From IMG/VR virus record IMGVR_UViG_3300049188_000028, positions 1 through 40,001 of that record: DNA of 40,001 nucleotides. One strand, given 5' to 3'. The notes under the pieces were generated by a model. The model ran no database searches. It saw nothing but the letters and a program-made list of their open reading frames with translations, and was not told where the DNA came from. The stretch is from a virus. Of this stretch, positions 6,931 through 14,250 are shown piece by piece. Within the stretch, counting starts at the first letter, position 1. Each line of letters starts with the position of its first letter. Made by a program: the position numbers and the translations under genes.

Positions 6931-8085
6931 TTACAGTGCCTCCAATGTTTCTTTTACGTGTGAATACATGGCGTTCAATGTTTCTTCGCAATGATTTACC
7001 AATGTGATCATCTCGGGGTCGGCAACCTTCGGAACTGTAATTGCTCCAAGTGACTGCATCCATAAGATAATACGCTCGGTCTCGGGCATGCGGGCAATTC
7101 TTTTTTGCTCGGCTTTGCGTTCCTTTTCCTCTTTGGCGGCTTTGTCTGCAAGGGCTTTTTGGGCTGCTTCTTTCCTTGTTGCTTCTTCTTTCTCTTTGTA
7201 TTCTGAAAGAGATTTTTTAGCAGCGTCGTGAATGCTAATCCAAGCCGCATCATCGGCCTCGTCTATTACATGAAACGAAATTGCAGGCGCACCCATTAGT
7301 TCGTATTGCTGAAAGCCCCCTCGTTCAAATCCGAGACCCTTTAGTAGTTCGACTCTGTTGTTGTAACGAATTTCTTTTGCAGCTTTATCGTGTCGCGCCT
7401 TCTGCTCCTCTAATTCCTTACGGTCTGCCTCGATCTTGTCAGCCTGTGCCTTCATTGCGATTTCACGTTCGGCCTGTTCTGCCCGCAGCTTTTGCAGTTC
7501 CTCGCGTTCCGCTTTCATCTTCGCTTCTTCGGCGGCTTTAGCCTCAGCTGCTTCACGCGCTACTTTCTCCAACCTTTCGGCCTCTGCTTCAAATTCAATG
7601 CGGGCAGCAGTAAGTTTTTCAAGGAACTGTTCGTCAGTCCACGCTAATACCTGGATGTAGTCCACAGCAACATTGTAAACGGATAGCTTGTGAATGCGGT
7701 CGTTAATGCGCTGGCGTTCCGCTTCGGCTTTCTCTGCCCGTATGCGCTCTTGCTCTGCTTCAACCCATTGCTCGCGGCTTGCCAATCTTTCTTCCTCCGG
7801 GGAGATAATAGCAACCAGTTCCTTTTCTTTGGCGGAGATATGTTTTGCAACAGGGGTGATCATGTCGCGCATTGACTTGCCCTGTTTTTCAACATCAACC
7901 CGGGCAGCTTTCAGGGCTTTACGCTTTGTTGATACGACTGCCAGCGCGGCCTTATCGTCAATGCTGGTTATGTCAACGTCTTTGCAGGACTGTGCCAGTA
8001 AAATGAGTTCTTCGCGCTTTGCCTCGAATGCCACAAGGCGCGTGCTAATTAATTCGAGGTCGGTGTTCTTTGTTAATGTATTCAT
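6931..8085 (-). CDS. Long coiled-coil protein of the RecT module (DUF1351-like)
   Basis: A 384-residue protein with continuous charged heptads at about residues 40-125 and 165-250, and a Lys/Ala/Glu-rich part near 300-340. It lies immediately upstream of recT, the place where many phages carry a DUF1351-type protein of this composition. It may tether or modulate the recombinase. The assignment rests on composition, length and neighbourhood, not on a catalytic motif. The starts of this gene and of the one at 9389 share the leader pattern AATCCC..AAACCACTT. Confidence 0.68.
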   Translation of the reverse strand: MNTLTKNTDLELISTRLVAFEAKREELILLAQSCKDVDITSIDDKAALAVVSTKRKALKAARVDVEKQGKSMRDMITPVAKHISAKEKELVAIISPEEERLASREQWVEAEQERIRAEKAEAERQRINDRIHKLSVYNVAVDYIQVLAWTDEQFLEKLTAARIEFEAEAERLEKVAREAAEAKAAEEAKMKAEREELQKLRAEQAEREIAMKAQADKIEADRKELEEQKARHDKAAKEIRYNNRVELLKGLGFERGGFQQYELMGAPAISFHVIDEADDAAWISIHDAAKKSLSEYKEKEEATRKEAAQKALADKAAKEEKERKAEQKRIARMPETERIILWMQSLGAITVPKVADPEMITLVNHCEETLNAMYSHVKETLEAL

Positions 8086-8106
8086 CTTTATAAGTGGTTT
8101 TTGGGA

Positions 8107-8715
8107 TTAATCTATTCCTGTAAAAAATGCACCCATTTCACCCGATGAAGGTTCGGTGCTATTAGTGTCGTTTTCTTCCTGTGGTTCCGGCTTTGGCATG
8201 TCCTGTATAGCTTCCACCAGCTTCTTCATTTCTCCCATACACATGCTGAAACCCTTTTGGTAGTAGCGGAATGCACGGCTCATTGTGGATGCAGGGAAAG
8301 GAATTTTGTTAAGCATCAGCTGGCGTTTAGATAAATCAATGAATGATGTTTCACCGTGGTAAACCCTTTCGCTATCCACCGCGAACATTGATACGGTGAA
8401 GTCGAAAGCCTCAATGGTTGCTTGCGGGTCACTCCAATACTTTTTAATCAGGTCGTATTTTTTGCCATTGTACAGAACTTTCATGCCATTGTCGCTCTCC
8501 CACTTAACCTCTGCGCTGTTGCTCTTAAAGAACTTTTCGGCTTTTTTAAATTCATCCTCATTCGGAAAGAACATGTCGTAGTCAGTCTTGATCGGCACTC
8601 CCATGAAATAATCCCGAATAGCACCGCCAGCAAGCCAGCACTTAATATTCGCCTCTTTCATTTCCGACAGGATTATTTTGTTATACCGTTCTATGGCGTT
8701 GTCAAACTGCACCAT
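8107..8715 (-). CDS. PcnB/CCA-adding-type nucleotidyltransferase
   Basis: From the ATG at 8715 the protein has 202 residues. LAGGAIRDYFMG (28-39) and TDYDMFF with the Asp45-x-Asp47 metal pair match the class II poly(A)-polymerase/CCA-adding head domain. AFDFTVSMFAVD corresponds to the RDFTINA block, and the ASTMSRAFRYYQKGF helix to the neck. The RNA-binding body and tail are missing, leaving an acidic C-terminus. It may add nucleotides to tRNA or another RNA, or modify a protein. A TTG at 8721 overlapping the upstream stop is an alternative start. Confidence 0.78.
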   Translation of the reverse strand: MVQFDNAIERYNKIILSEMKEANIKCWLAGGAIRDYFMGVPIKTDYDMFFPNEDEFKKAEKFFKSNSAEVKWESDNGMKVLYNGKKYDLIKKYWSDPQATIEAFDFTVSMFAVDSERVYHGETSFIDLSKRQLMLNKIPFPASTMSRAFRYYQKGFSMCMGEMKKLVEAIQDMPKPEPQEENDTNSTEPSSGEMGAFFTGID

Positions 8716-8717
8716 GC

Positions 8718-9389
8718 TCAATAAACTTTAGTGAAGGGCATACCTTCAATGATGTACCTTTCGGCTATTGTCTGCATGTTGGCCTGCATGAAGGACATTA
8801 TATGTTGTGCTTTATGCTTTGCTCCTGCATAGGTTCTTTGAACGTGGCCGCCTTCGTGATCGCAGGTATCAGTTACTGAATTCCGCATCATTTGTACCGC
8901 GTAGTTCATGAAGTCCCCGGCCTGGATCTTTGCCCTGTGCTCGGTGTCACCCTCGTAGTAATCAACCAGCACATTGTCCTGTGAATCCATAACCGGTTCC
9001 AGCACCGATATTTTAGGCTGGTAGGCTTCACGTATGAACTCCTGAAATTGATCTGCGGTAGCTGAATGAAAGCTGGCTGTTTCTTCGGCAAACCATGCAC
9101 CCCATGCCGGATTCATTTCTTGTATCGAATCACCAACGTATTTCATTACTGCTGTTGCTTCTTTCTCCAAGCCAAAGGCGTGAAGTTTAAAGGCTATGGC
9201 CAACTGCTTTCCATAAGAGGTAAAGCAACGCTCCTCGTCCAACTGCAGCACGTGGGTAAGAAGGGTATGGTACAGGTCGTGCACCAACTCCTGAGCAAGC
9301 GCCTTGTTCGTAATCAGGTTGGCTGTTAACACATCCTGTCCACATGAGGGGCTGTTTGCTTCTATCAGGTCTTTTATTATATTTGCCAT
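8718..9389 (-). CDS. Hypothetical early protein, 223 aa
   Basis: A mostly helical soluble protein of 223 residues from the ATG at 9389 (a TTG two codons earlier is also open). It has no recognised motif. It is followed directly by the nucleotidyltransferase with only 2 bases between stop and ATG, so the two are probably expressed together and may act together. CDHEGGHVQRTYAGAKHKAQH near the C-terminus is His-rich and could bind metal. Confidence 0.68.
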   Translation of the reverse strand: MANIIKDLIEANSPSCGQDVLTANLITNKALAQELVHDLYHTLLTHVLQLDEERCFTSYGKQLAIAFKLHAFGLEKEATAVMKYVGDSIQEMNPAWGAWFAEETASFHSATADQFQEFIREAYQPKISVLEPVMDSQDNVLVDYYEGDTEHRAKIQAGDFMNYAVQMMRNSVTDTCDHEGGHVQRTYAGAKHKAQHIMSFMQANMQTIAERYIIEGMPFTKVY

Positions 9390-9420
9390 TGTCAAGACTT
9401 TAAGTGGTTTAAGGGATTGA

Positions 9421-9449
9421 TAGGGCTCCGAAAGGGGCCTTTATTTTTT
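9421..9449 (+). terminator. Rho-independent terminator facing right, antisense to early genes
   Basis: On the plus strand GGCTCC (9424-9429), loop GAAA and GGGGCC (9434-9439) pair with one G-U, and TTTATTTTTT follows. On the minus strand the wobble becomes a C-A mismatch and no T run follows, so it is directional. It points against the leftward genes. Confidence 0.55.
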
Positions 9450-9602
9450 AAAAGGGTTATGACTTGCATTCTTTTGACCTATCATTTCTTTAGCAACCAT
9501 TACGGTTATTACTCCACCTAAAAGTGCAGCTGCTAAAATCATTGATGCTTCTACTGGATCATACGCCAGTAGGCTTTCATAGAGATTGATCAAGGTTTCC
9601 AT
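9441..9602 (-). CDS. Small single-span membrane protein, 53 aa
   Basis: An open frame of 53 residues, too short for ordinary length cut-offs. It begins METLINLYESLLAYDP, has one hydrophobic segment (about residues 19-38, ASMILAAALLGGVITVMVAK) and a polar tail ending NPFKK. The ATG is one base after the upstream stop. It is probably an inner-membrane peptide; function unknown. Confidence 0.65.
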   Translation of the reverse strand: METLINLYESLLAYDPVEASMILAAALLGGVITVMVAKEMIGQKNASHNPFKK

Positions 9603-9603
9603 A

Positions 9604-9795
9604 TCAGTGATTTAAAGTTTTACGAACCTGTTTAGTTACCAGCATGCGTTTCATTTCCTGAACGGTTGCTGACTTGCTTTTTTCTACCGGCTTTCTGAAT
9701 CCTTGCAACTGACCGATGAAGTTTTCCAGCATAACCATTATCTTATCCTGCCTGCTTTCTATTGCTCTGAGGCGCTGTTCTATTTCTGTGCTCAT
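9604..9795 (-). CDS. Small coiled-coil protein, 63 aa
   Basis: Residues 1-33 form heptads (MSTEIEQRLRAIESRQDKIMVMLENFIGQLQGF) typical of a short coiled coil; the rest is basic. The start overlaps the Cro-like gene by ATGA, so it is translated with it. Possibly an accessory regulator, but no family is recognised. Confidence 0.65.
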   Translation of the reverse strand: MSTEIEQRLRAIESRQDKIMVMLENFIGQLQGFRKPVEKSKSATVQEMKRMLVTKQVRKTLNH

Positions 9796-10034
9796 GCTGC
9801 GTTAGCTTTTTTAAGGAGGCGTTGCATTTTCTTTTTAAGGACATCTGAGGTTGCCTTGCGCTGGGCGGTCACCTCCTCTATAGCGGTAACGATCCTCACC
9901 TTTATTTCTTCCGACAGTCTGGCATCTGGATCATTCAGAAACATGCTTACCGCCATCTTACTTACCCCGGCCTTCCGTGCTGCCTTCGCAGCGTCTCCAT
10001 GTACCAGCAGCTTTTTTATCCTTGAATTTTCCAT
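9792..10034 (-). CDS. Cro-like helix-turn-helix regulator
   Basis: An 80-residue protein with a helix-turn-helix: GDAAKAARKAGVSKMAVSMFLNDPDARLS (about 13-41) followed by basic helices. It is the first gene of the leftward early operon and is transcribed away from the CI-like gene, as Cro is in lambdoid phages. A consensus-matching promoter lies about 45 bases upstream. It probably binds operators in 10,035-10,153 to set the lytic state. Confidence 0.75.
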   Translation of the reverse strand: MENSRIKKLLVHGDAAKAARKAGVSKMAVSMFLNDPDARLSEEIKVRIVTAIEEVTAQRKATSDVLKKKMQRLLKKANAA

Positions 10035-10063
10035 GTCGATAGTATATTATTGCTTCTTAATCG

Positions 10064-10133
10064 TATCAATATCGTAAAGCAAATGTACACACTTATCAAT
10101 TTATGTCAAGCGTATCTATCATTAAATATCAAT
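10064..10133. promoter_or_regulatory. Candidate operator repeats TATCAAT
   Basis: TATCAAT or its core ATCAAT occurs at 10064-10070, 10095-10100 and 10127-10133 in the same orientation. The cores are spaced 30 and 33 bases apart, near three helical turns, and surround the early promoter boxes. This fits binding by the Cro-like or CI-like protein; it is an inference from spacing. Confidence 0.45.
10080..10109 (-). promoter_or_regulatory. Leftward early promoter (bacteroidetal -33/-7)
   Basis: On the minus strand TTG (10109-10107), exactly 19 bases, then TACATTTG (10087-10080) matches the Bacteroidota pattern TTG-N19-TAnnTTTG. The inferred start is near 10076, leaving a leader of about 42 bases before the Cro-like gene. 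It would drive the long leftward early operon. Confidence 0.75.
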
Positions 10134-10153
10134 TAAAGTACATAAACAGTTGA

Positions 10154-10525
10154 ATGCTAGGAGAAAAAATTTTACTCTATTATCAAAAAAAGGGGATTAG
10201 CGAAAGGGAGTTTGCAAAACTTGTAGGCATAGCGCCGGAGCAAATCAACAGGTATGTTAATGGCAAGAACACCCCAACCATGAAAACATGGTCTAAGATA
10301 CTGTCGGCGCTACCTGACTTCGAGAAGGTTGTCAATATTGATCAACCGCCAGTCAGTAGTTCCTACGGCAAGATGCTGACAGATGCCTACGATGAAACGA
10401 TCCGGTCAAAGGACTTGTATATAAAAACCCTGGAAGAAACAGTATCACTAAAGGAGAAAACGATCCAGAACCTCAGCGCACAGATAAAGGACCTGCAACG
10501 TATAATAGAGGGGCATCATAAATGA
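10154..10525 (+). CDS. CI-like XRE repressor with C-terminal coiled coil
   Basis: A 123-residue protein. The XRE-type DNA-binding domain occupies residues 1-55 (YYQKKGISEREFAKLVGIAPEQINRYVNGKNTPTMKTWSKIL). The rest, from about residue 80, is a charged coiled coil for oligomerisation. It lacks the S24 peptidase domain of lambda CI, so induction cannot proceed by RecA-stimulated self-cleavage. It diverges from the Cro-like gene. No clear TAnnTTTG box is visible upstream on this strand, so its promoter is weak or activator-dependent. Confidence 0.8.
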   Translation: MLGEKILLYYQKKGISEREFAKLVGIAPEQINRYVNGKNTPTMKTWSKILSALPDFEKVVNIDQPPVSSSYGKMLTDAYDETIRSKDLYIKTLEETVSLKEKTIQNLSAQIKDLQRIIEGHHK

Positions 10526-10538
10526 AATATTACAACCC

Positions 10539-10569
10539 CGTTATTAACCGATTAAAGTATAAAATAACG
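10539..10569. other. Inverted repeat CGTTATT/AATAACG
   Basis: A perfect 7-base inverted repeat (10539-10545 and 10563-10569) with a 17-base loop in the gap between the repressor gene and the next gene. It could be a weak terminator or an operator. No T run follows directly. Confidence 0.3.
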
Positions 10570-10624
10570 CTTTACAATATGAGTTAACTTATTTACGTTG
10601 CAAGTTGTATTAATTCTAAGCTAT

Positions 10625-10795
10625 ATGAATACAAATTGCAACCATGGCTCTTGTAAGTGCGAGGGCTGCCAGATCGTAGCAATGCTGAAGCTGGCCATCG
10701 AAACAAAGGAGAAAACCATTATCCGTCTCATTCTTAACCAGGAAGCCTACAAGCCAACGCAGGAGGACTTCGACAAGAAACAGAATCGAAATTGA
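10625..10795 (+). CDS. Small Cys-rich protein, 56 aa
   Basis: From ATG 10625 it is 56 residues with a cysteine-rich head (NCNHGSCKCEGC, residues 4-15) and a charged helical tail. The head could bind zinc. The stop overlaps the TTG start of the next regulator, so the two are probably coupled. Upstream in-frame codons from 10598 are an alternative but hydrophobic and unlike the rest. Function unknown. Confidence 0.55.
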   Translation: MNTNCNHGSCKCEGCQIVAMLKLAIETKEKTIIRLILNQEAYKPTQEDFDKKQNRN

Positions 10796-11043
10796 CATCA
10801 AAAAATAACATCGGCAAGCACATGAAGGAGACCCGCAAGGAACTCGGGTTAACTCAGGTAGAGCTTGCCGTGTTGTTGGAAACCACCCAGGGGTATGTAG
10901 CATCCCTGGAACTCGGTGTAAAGGAACCTTCAATAAGCATGCTTATGAAAATAAAGTCGGTACTGAACACCAGTTATGATAGGCTATTAGAGGGACAAAA
11001 CGTTTCAAAAAACGTATCAAAAAAGGCAATATATCTCTTATAG
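10792..11043 (+). CDS. XRE-family helix-turn-helix regulator
   Basis: A compact 83-residue protein: IGKHMKETRKELGLTQVELAVLLETTQGYVASLELGVKEPSISMLMKI is a textbook XRE domain. A complete first helix needs the TTG start at 10792, which overlaps the previous stop as TTGA; ATG 10822 would cut into the helix. It precedes the integrase and may control it or excision. Its last codons form tandem CGTTTCAAAAAA/CGTATCAAAAAA repeats, and its stop lies inside an inverted repeat. Confidence 0.78.
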   Translation: MTSKNNIGKHMKETRKELGLTQVELAVLLETTQGYVASLELGVKEPSISMLMKIKSVLNTSYDRLLEGQNVSKNVSKKAIYLL

Positions 11044-11049
11044 AGATAT
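11031..11049. other. Inverted repeat ATATCTCT/AGAGATAT before integrase
   Basis: ATATCTCT (11031-11038), a 3-base centre and AGAGATAT (11042-11049), then TTTT. It could end transcription, but a related repeat (TATCTCTAT/ATAGAGATA) lies directly after the integrase gene, so a protein binding site such as an integrase or excision site is equally plausible. Confidence 0.45.
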
Positions 11050-11149
11050 TTTAATTGCTTGAATATCAACAGTGTAAAAATATGAGAGAGCCGAAAGGGG
11101 AATGTATCATTTGTAACGGAACAAACAAAAACCTAGCAAATACAGGGGT

Positions 11150-11181
11150 TTTGCATTTGCCGTATCAAAAACGTATCTTTA
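11150..11181 (+). promoter_or_regulatory. Candidate integrase promoter
   Basis: TTTG (11150-11153), 20 bases, TATCTTTA (11174-11181) matches the bacteroidetal promoter in all but the last -7 base. The integrase ATG (11187) begins 5 bases later, so the message would be almost leaderless. Confidence 0.4.
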
Positions 11182-11186
11182 TTTCC

Positions 11187-12356
11187 ATGAACTATAAGCC
11201 CGCGAAACTGTACCAGGGCGCAGGCAAAAAGGAGCCCGCGAATATAACCAAAGAATGGTACGTATTTGCCTACGCACTTAGTCCTGCTACGGGAAAACTG
11301 CAAAGGTTTATCAGAAAGGGCGGGATTAATTACGCTCATACCATACGAGAGAGGCGTTTGCTCGGGGAGGCACTTGTAAAAGCGATAAACGAATTGCTCG
11401 CCCAAGGCTGGAATCCATTTACAGAGGTGGAGCATGCACCAAAAGACCAGAAGCAGTTTAACGATATGATCGATCACGCTTTGGACATTTCAAAGAAAAG
11501 GCTAGCGCATGAATCTTGGATGGGCTACTCGGCTAACATGCAGCACGTAAAGGAGGCAGCAAAGCGAACAGGAGTAGCTACCATGCCGATACGGGACGTT
11601 AAGCGGAAGCACATCCAAATTATATTCCGGGATCTTCTGGCAAAAGGAATATCCAATAAGCGATATAACATGTACCTGGTGTGCCTTAAATCCATGTACA
11701 CAACACTCATGGATGATGACATAGACCTCATAGAAAACGACCCGATTCACGGCATGAAAAGCCTGCGGGCCGATGAAGCTAAAGCATACGAAAGCTTAGA
11801 GCCAGTCATGGCAAAAATAAAGGAGTTGACCTATAAAGATAGTTTCTTTTTCGGGCTGATCTGCCAGACGATTTACGAGACCGGCATCCGGCCAAACGAG
11901 ATCCTGGCCCTGAAGTGGGAAAGCATCAATCGCGAGCGCCTGATATTTACTGTTGAATCAGTTTACGCGAAGAATAGAAAACTAAGAGAGGTGCCAGTAA
12001 GGCAGAGCCTTATTGATCTTTACGATAAGGCCCGGGAACAAAACCTCAACGCACTATCTGAGTGGCACATCTTCAGCGATAGTAGAAATCTTTTGTCTAA
12101 ACCACAAAAGCTAAAGCCGAGCGTGCTTACCGAGCGATGGGCGAGGGTAATGCACAAGGAGGGGGGATTGGATAAGAAATATAAAATGTATGGGCTTAAG
12201 CACACGGGAGCCGACAAAAAGATCGACGCTGGCATAGACCTAGAGCACCTGAAAGACATGTACGGCCACCACTCCACAAAAATAACACGCATTTACGCCC
12301 GCAAGATCAAAGAGAAGGGCGGCCAATCCATCCGCGAGCAATCACCAGAATATTAG
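11187..12356 (+). CDS. int: Tyrosine site-specific integrase
   Basis: From ATG 11187 (MNYKPAKLYQG) the protein has 389 residues. It has an N-terminal arm-type domain, a SAM-like core-binding domain near 95-190, and the catalytic domain with Arg in TGIRPNEILALKW (about 234), GHHS and the Tyr nucleophile in TRIYARK. In box II the usual HxLRH is YGLKH, with Tyr and Lys in place of His and Arg, a variant known in Bacteroidota phage integrases. Longer starts at 11082 or the TTG 11055 stay open and encode a CIIC segment. It integrates and excises the phage. Confidence 0.9.
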   Translation: MNYKPAKLYQGAGKKEPANITKEWYVFAYALSPATGKLQRFIRKGGINYAHTIRERRLLGEALVKAINELLAQGWNPFTEVEHAPKDQKQFNDMIDHALDISKKRLAHESWMGYSANMQHVKEAAKRTGVATMPIRDVKRKHIQIIFRDLLAKGISNKRYNMYLVCLKSMYTTLMDDDIDLIENDPIHGMKSLRADEAKAYESLEPVMAKIKELTYKDSFFFGLICQTIYETGIRPNEILALKWESINRERLIFTVESVYAKNRKLREVPVRQSLIDLYDKAREQNLNALSEWHIFSDSRNLLSKPQKLKPSVLTERWARVMHKEGGLDKKYKMYGLKHTGADKKIDAGIDLEHLKDMYGHHSTKITRIYARKIKEKGGQSIREQSPEY

Positions 12357-12371
12357 TTATAAACAAGTTAT

Positions 12372-12403
12372 TATCTCTATTGGAAATATCCCTCATAGAG
12401 ATA
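12372..12403. other. Inverted repeat TATCTCTAT/ATAGAGATA after integrase
   Basis: Perfect 9-base arms (12372-12380 and 12395-12403) with a 14-base centre, sharing the ATAGAGATATT core with the repeat before the integrase at 11031-11049. It overlaps the spacer of the promoter at 12405, so it can act as operator, attP arm or both. No core overlap with a tRNA end is recognised. Confidence 0.45.
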
Positions 12404-12404
12404 T

Positions 12405-12412
12405 TATATTTG
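12405..12412 (+). promoter_or_regulatory. -7 box TATATTTG of the sigma-like gene
   Basis: An exact TAnnTTTG box ends 4 bases before the ATG at 12417. With the Bacteroidota start site a few bases after the box, the transcript would begin at or beside the start codon. A TTG lies 22 bases upstream, slightly longer than ideal. Confidence 0.6.
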
Positions 12413-12416
12413 TTTT

Positions 12417-12980
12417 ATGAACAAACCCGATGCCTGTAAGGAGCTATTAAAGCTCAAAAGGGAGGCGTATTGTATTTGCAAAGAGCCATCACTAAGAGAC
12501 GATCTTCTAAGTGAGGCTATCGTTATTTTTCTGGAAAGCAAAATCGAGTTCACGAGCTATGAGCACTGCAAGGGGTTTGTTATAACGACAATGGTTAATC
12601 TGTTCAAGCAGCACAAAAATAAATTCAATAAGACCTATGTACATGAAACGGATAAGCAACTCATTATTAAAACAAAAGAGCACCATAGTGTCTTCCAGTA
12701 TCAAAACGACCACTTCCTTTGCCCTCCCACCACTTACGAGCCAGTAGAACCAAGCTCGGTAGAATTAACAGAAGGGAGGCGCGAATACGTCAACGATCAT
12801 TTAATAACCGTTGCAATGGATCAGCTCCATTGGTACAACCGTGAGTTACTTAACCTCTACGCACAAGGCAACAGCTACCGGGCCATATCCAAAATGACCG
12901 GCATCAACCACGTAGAGATATACAACTCCATCCAGGCCGGCCGCAAGCAAATATTCCAATACCTCAACATTAATGGCTAA
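12417..12980 (+). CDS. Sigma-70-like / late-regulator protein
   Basis: A 187-residue protein laid out like a small sigma factor. The N-terminal helices (EAYCICKEPSLRDDLLSEAIVIFLES, about 16-41) look like region 2. The C-terminal domain (LHWYNRELLNLYAQGNSYRAISKMTGINHVEIYNSIQAGRKQIFQYL, about 137-183) looks like a region 4 helix-turn-helix. It stands just before the late genes, where a late activator is expected, and may read the repeated AACASMVCCCTATTA sites. It overlaps the glycosyltransferase start by 8 bases. The sigma role is inferred. Confidence 0.62.
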   Translation: MNKPDACKELLKLKREAYCICKEPSLRDDLLSEAIVIFLESKIEFTSYEHCKGFVITTMVNLFKQHKNKFNKTYVHETDKQLIIKTKEHHSVFQYQNDHFLCPPTTYEPVEPSSVELTEGRREYVNDHLITVAMDQLHWYNRELLNLYAQGNSYRAISKMTGINHVEIYNSIQAGRKQIFQYLNING

Positions 12981-14031
12981 ACGAATCCTTTTTATATCAC
13001 CCGAGAAGCCCGGGGGTGTGGAGTATCACCGCATCGAAATCCCGCTGATTCATATGATGGAAACCACGGAGCATGAGTACAACGTAACTAACGCAGTTAT
13101 GGGCCTCGACTTCAAACCGGACCTGGTTATAGCCAACCGAAAAATATCCATTCACAGCAAGCAGCACAACACCGACACGATAAAATATCTCAAAGAAAAC
13201 AATATCCCTTACATCATTGATGTTGACGATTATTGGAACCTGAGCCATGACCACCCGCTAAGGGAGCACTACCGGGAGAATGAAATACCTGGCCAGGTCA
13301 TTGAATCGCTGAAGGGCGCAGCCGAAGTGTGGACCACGCATGAGGTGCTGGCCGATAAGGTCCGCAAGTATAACAGCAACGTGGTGATCATTCCAAATGC
13401 CATAAACTTTGACCAACCGCAGTTCGCCAGGAAGCCGAAAGCAACAGACAAGGTAGTTATTGGCTGGGCCGGAAGCAGCACCCATGTGCCTGATATTAAC
13501 CTGTTAAAAACATCGATGCACAGGCTGCACAAGGATAAAGACCTCGCCGGAAAATACAGCATACTTCATGCAGGTTGGCACCACGAAACCAAAGAGAGCC
13601 ATCATTTTGAGAAAATATTCACTGCAGGCTACCGGGCTACCCCGGATCAATATAAAAGGTTCCCGGCCATTGATGTTTACAACTACGCCAAAGCATACGA
13701 CATTGTACACATAAGCCTATGCCCATTGGTAGATAATGAATTCAACCGGTGTAAGTCATTCCTTAAAGCTCTTGAATCAGGAGCGAAAGGCTGCGCGGTG
13801 ATCGCCTCGAACGTTCACCCGTATAATGACCTGCTGCGCCATGAAGATAACGCCATGCTCGTGGATCCGAAGAATAATGAAAAGGGCTGGCACAATGCCG
13901 TCAAACGGCTGGTGAATGATAAGGTGCTCCGCGAACGGCTGGCGACAAATCTGTATAACGATATACGAAAGGTGTACGATATAAAGCTGATCAATCAATT
14001 AAGAATCAATAGGATAAATAACATATTATGA
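12973..14031 (+). CDS. Glycosyltransferase, GT-B fold (family 4-like)
   Basis: The 352-residue protein begins with a Rossmann strand and glycine turn (RILFISPEKPGGVEYHR). It has a middle acceptor part and a C-terminal donor domain whose CPLVDNEFNRCKSFLKALESGAKGCAVIASNVHPY block (about 250-285) is typical of family 4 nucleotide-sugar binding. The substrate is unknown; it could glycosylate phage DNA, virion proteins or the host surface. The following lipoprotein and MptE/DUF115-like gene suggest a surface role. Translation is coupled to both neighbours. Confidence 0.82.
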   Translation: MAKRILFISPEKPGGVEYHRIEIPLIHMMETTEHEYNVTNAVMGLDFKPDLVIANRKISIHSKQHNTDTIKYLKENNIPYIIDVDDYWNLSHDHPLREHYRENEIPGQVIESLKGAAEVWTTHEVLADKVRKYNSNVVIIPNAINFDQPQFARKPKATDKVVIGWAGSSTHVPDINLLKTSMHRLHKDKDLAGKYSILHAGWHHETKESHHFEKIFTAGYRATPDQYKRFPAIDVYNYAKAYDIVHISLCPLVDNEFNRCKSFLKALESGAKGCAVIASNVHPYNDLLRHEDNAMLVDPKNNEKGWHNAVKRLVNDKVLRERLATNLYNDIRKVYDIKLINQLRINRINNIL

Positions 14032-14249
14032 AAGTAGCACTCTTACTTATCGCATCCCTGCTATGCGCATGCGCAGAAAGATTTCAGGGCGCAGACGGCC
14101 ACACCTATGAGGTGAGGAAAACATGCGTGCAGAGCCATCTTGAAACCCAGATAATGATGACCGCCGACGCGCAGGGAATGACATGGAGCCACCCCATTGT
14201 AATTACCGTTTGCGACGGCTATTTAACCGACACAATCCTGATAAAATAA
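14028..14249 (+). CDS. Small lipoprotein, 73 aa
   Basis: The N-terminus MKVALLLIASLLCACAERF is a short signal peptide ending in a lipobox-like LCAC; the mature part is about 58 residues with two more cysteines. It would be lipid-anchored in the envelope. Start and stop overlap neighbours (ATGA with the glycosyltransferase). A superinfection-exclusion or spanin role is possible but not shown. Confidence 0.65.
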   Translation: MKVALLLIASLLCACAERFQGADGHTYEVRKTCVQSHLETQIMMTADAQGMTWSHPIVITVCDGYLTDTILIK

Positions 14250-14250
14250 T

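Noticed and set aside
7008-7253. Lys-rich alternative frame inside the coiled-coil gene
   Set aside because: It lies fully within the 384-residue gene on the same strand in another frame and mirrors its codon pattern.
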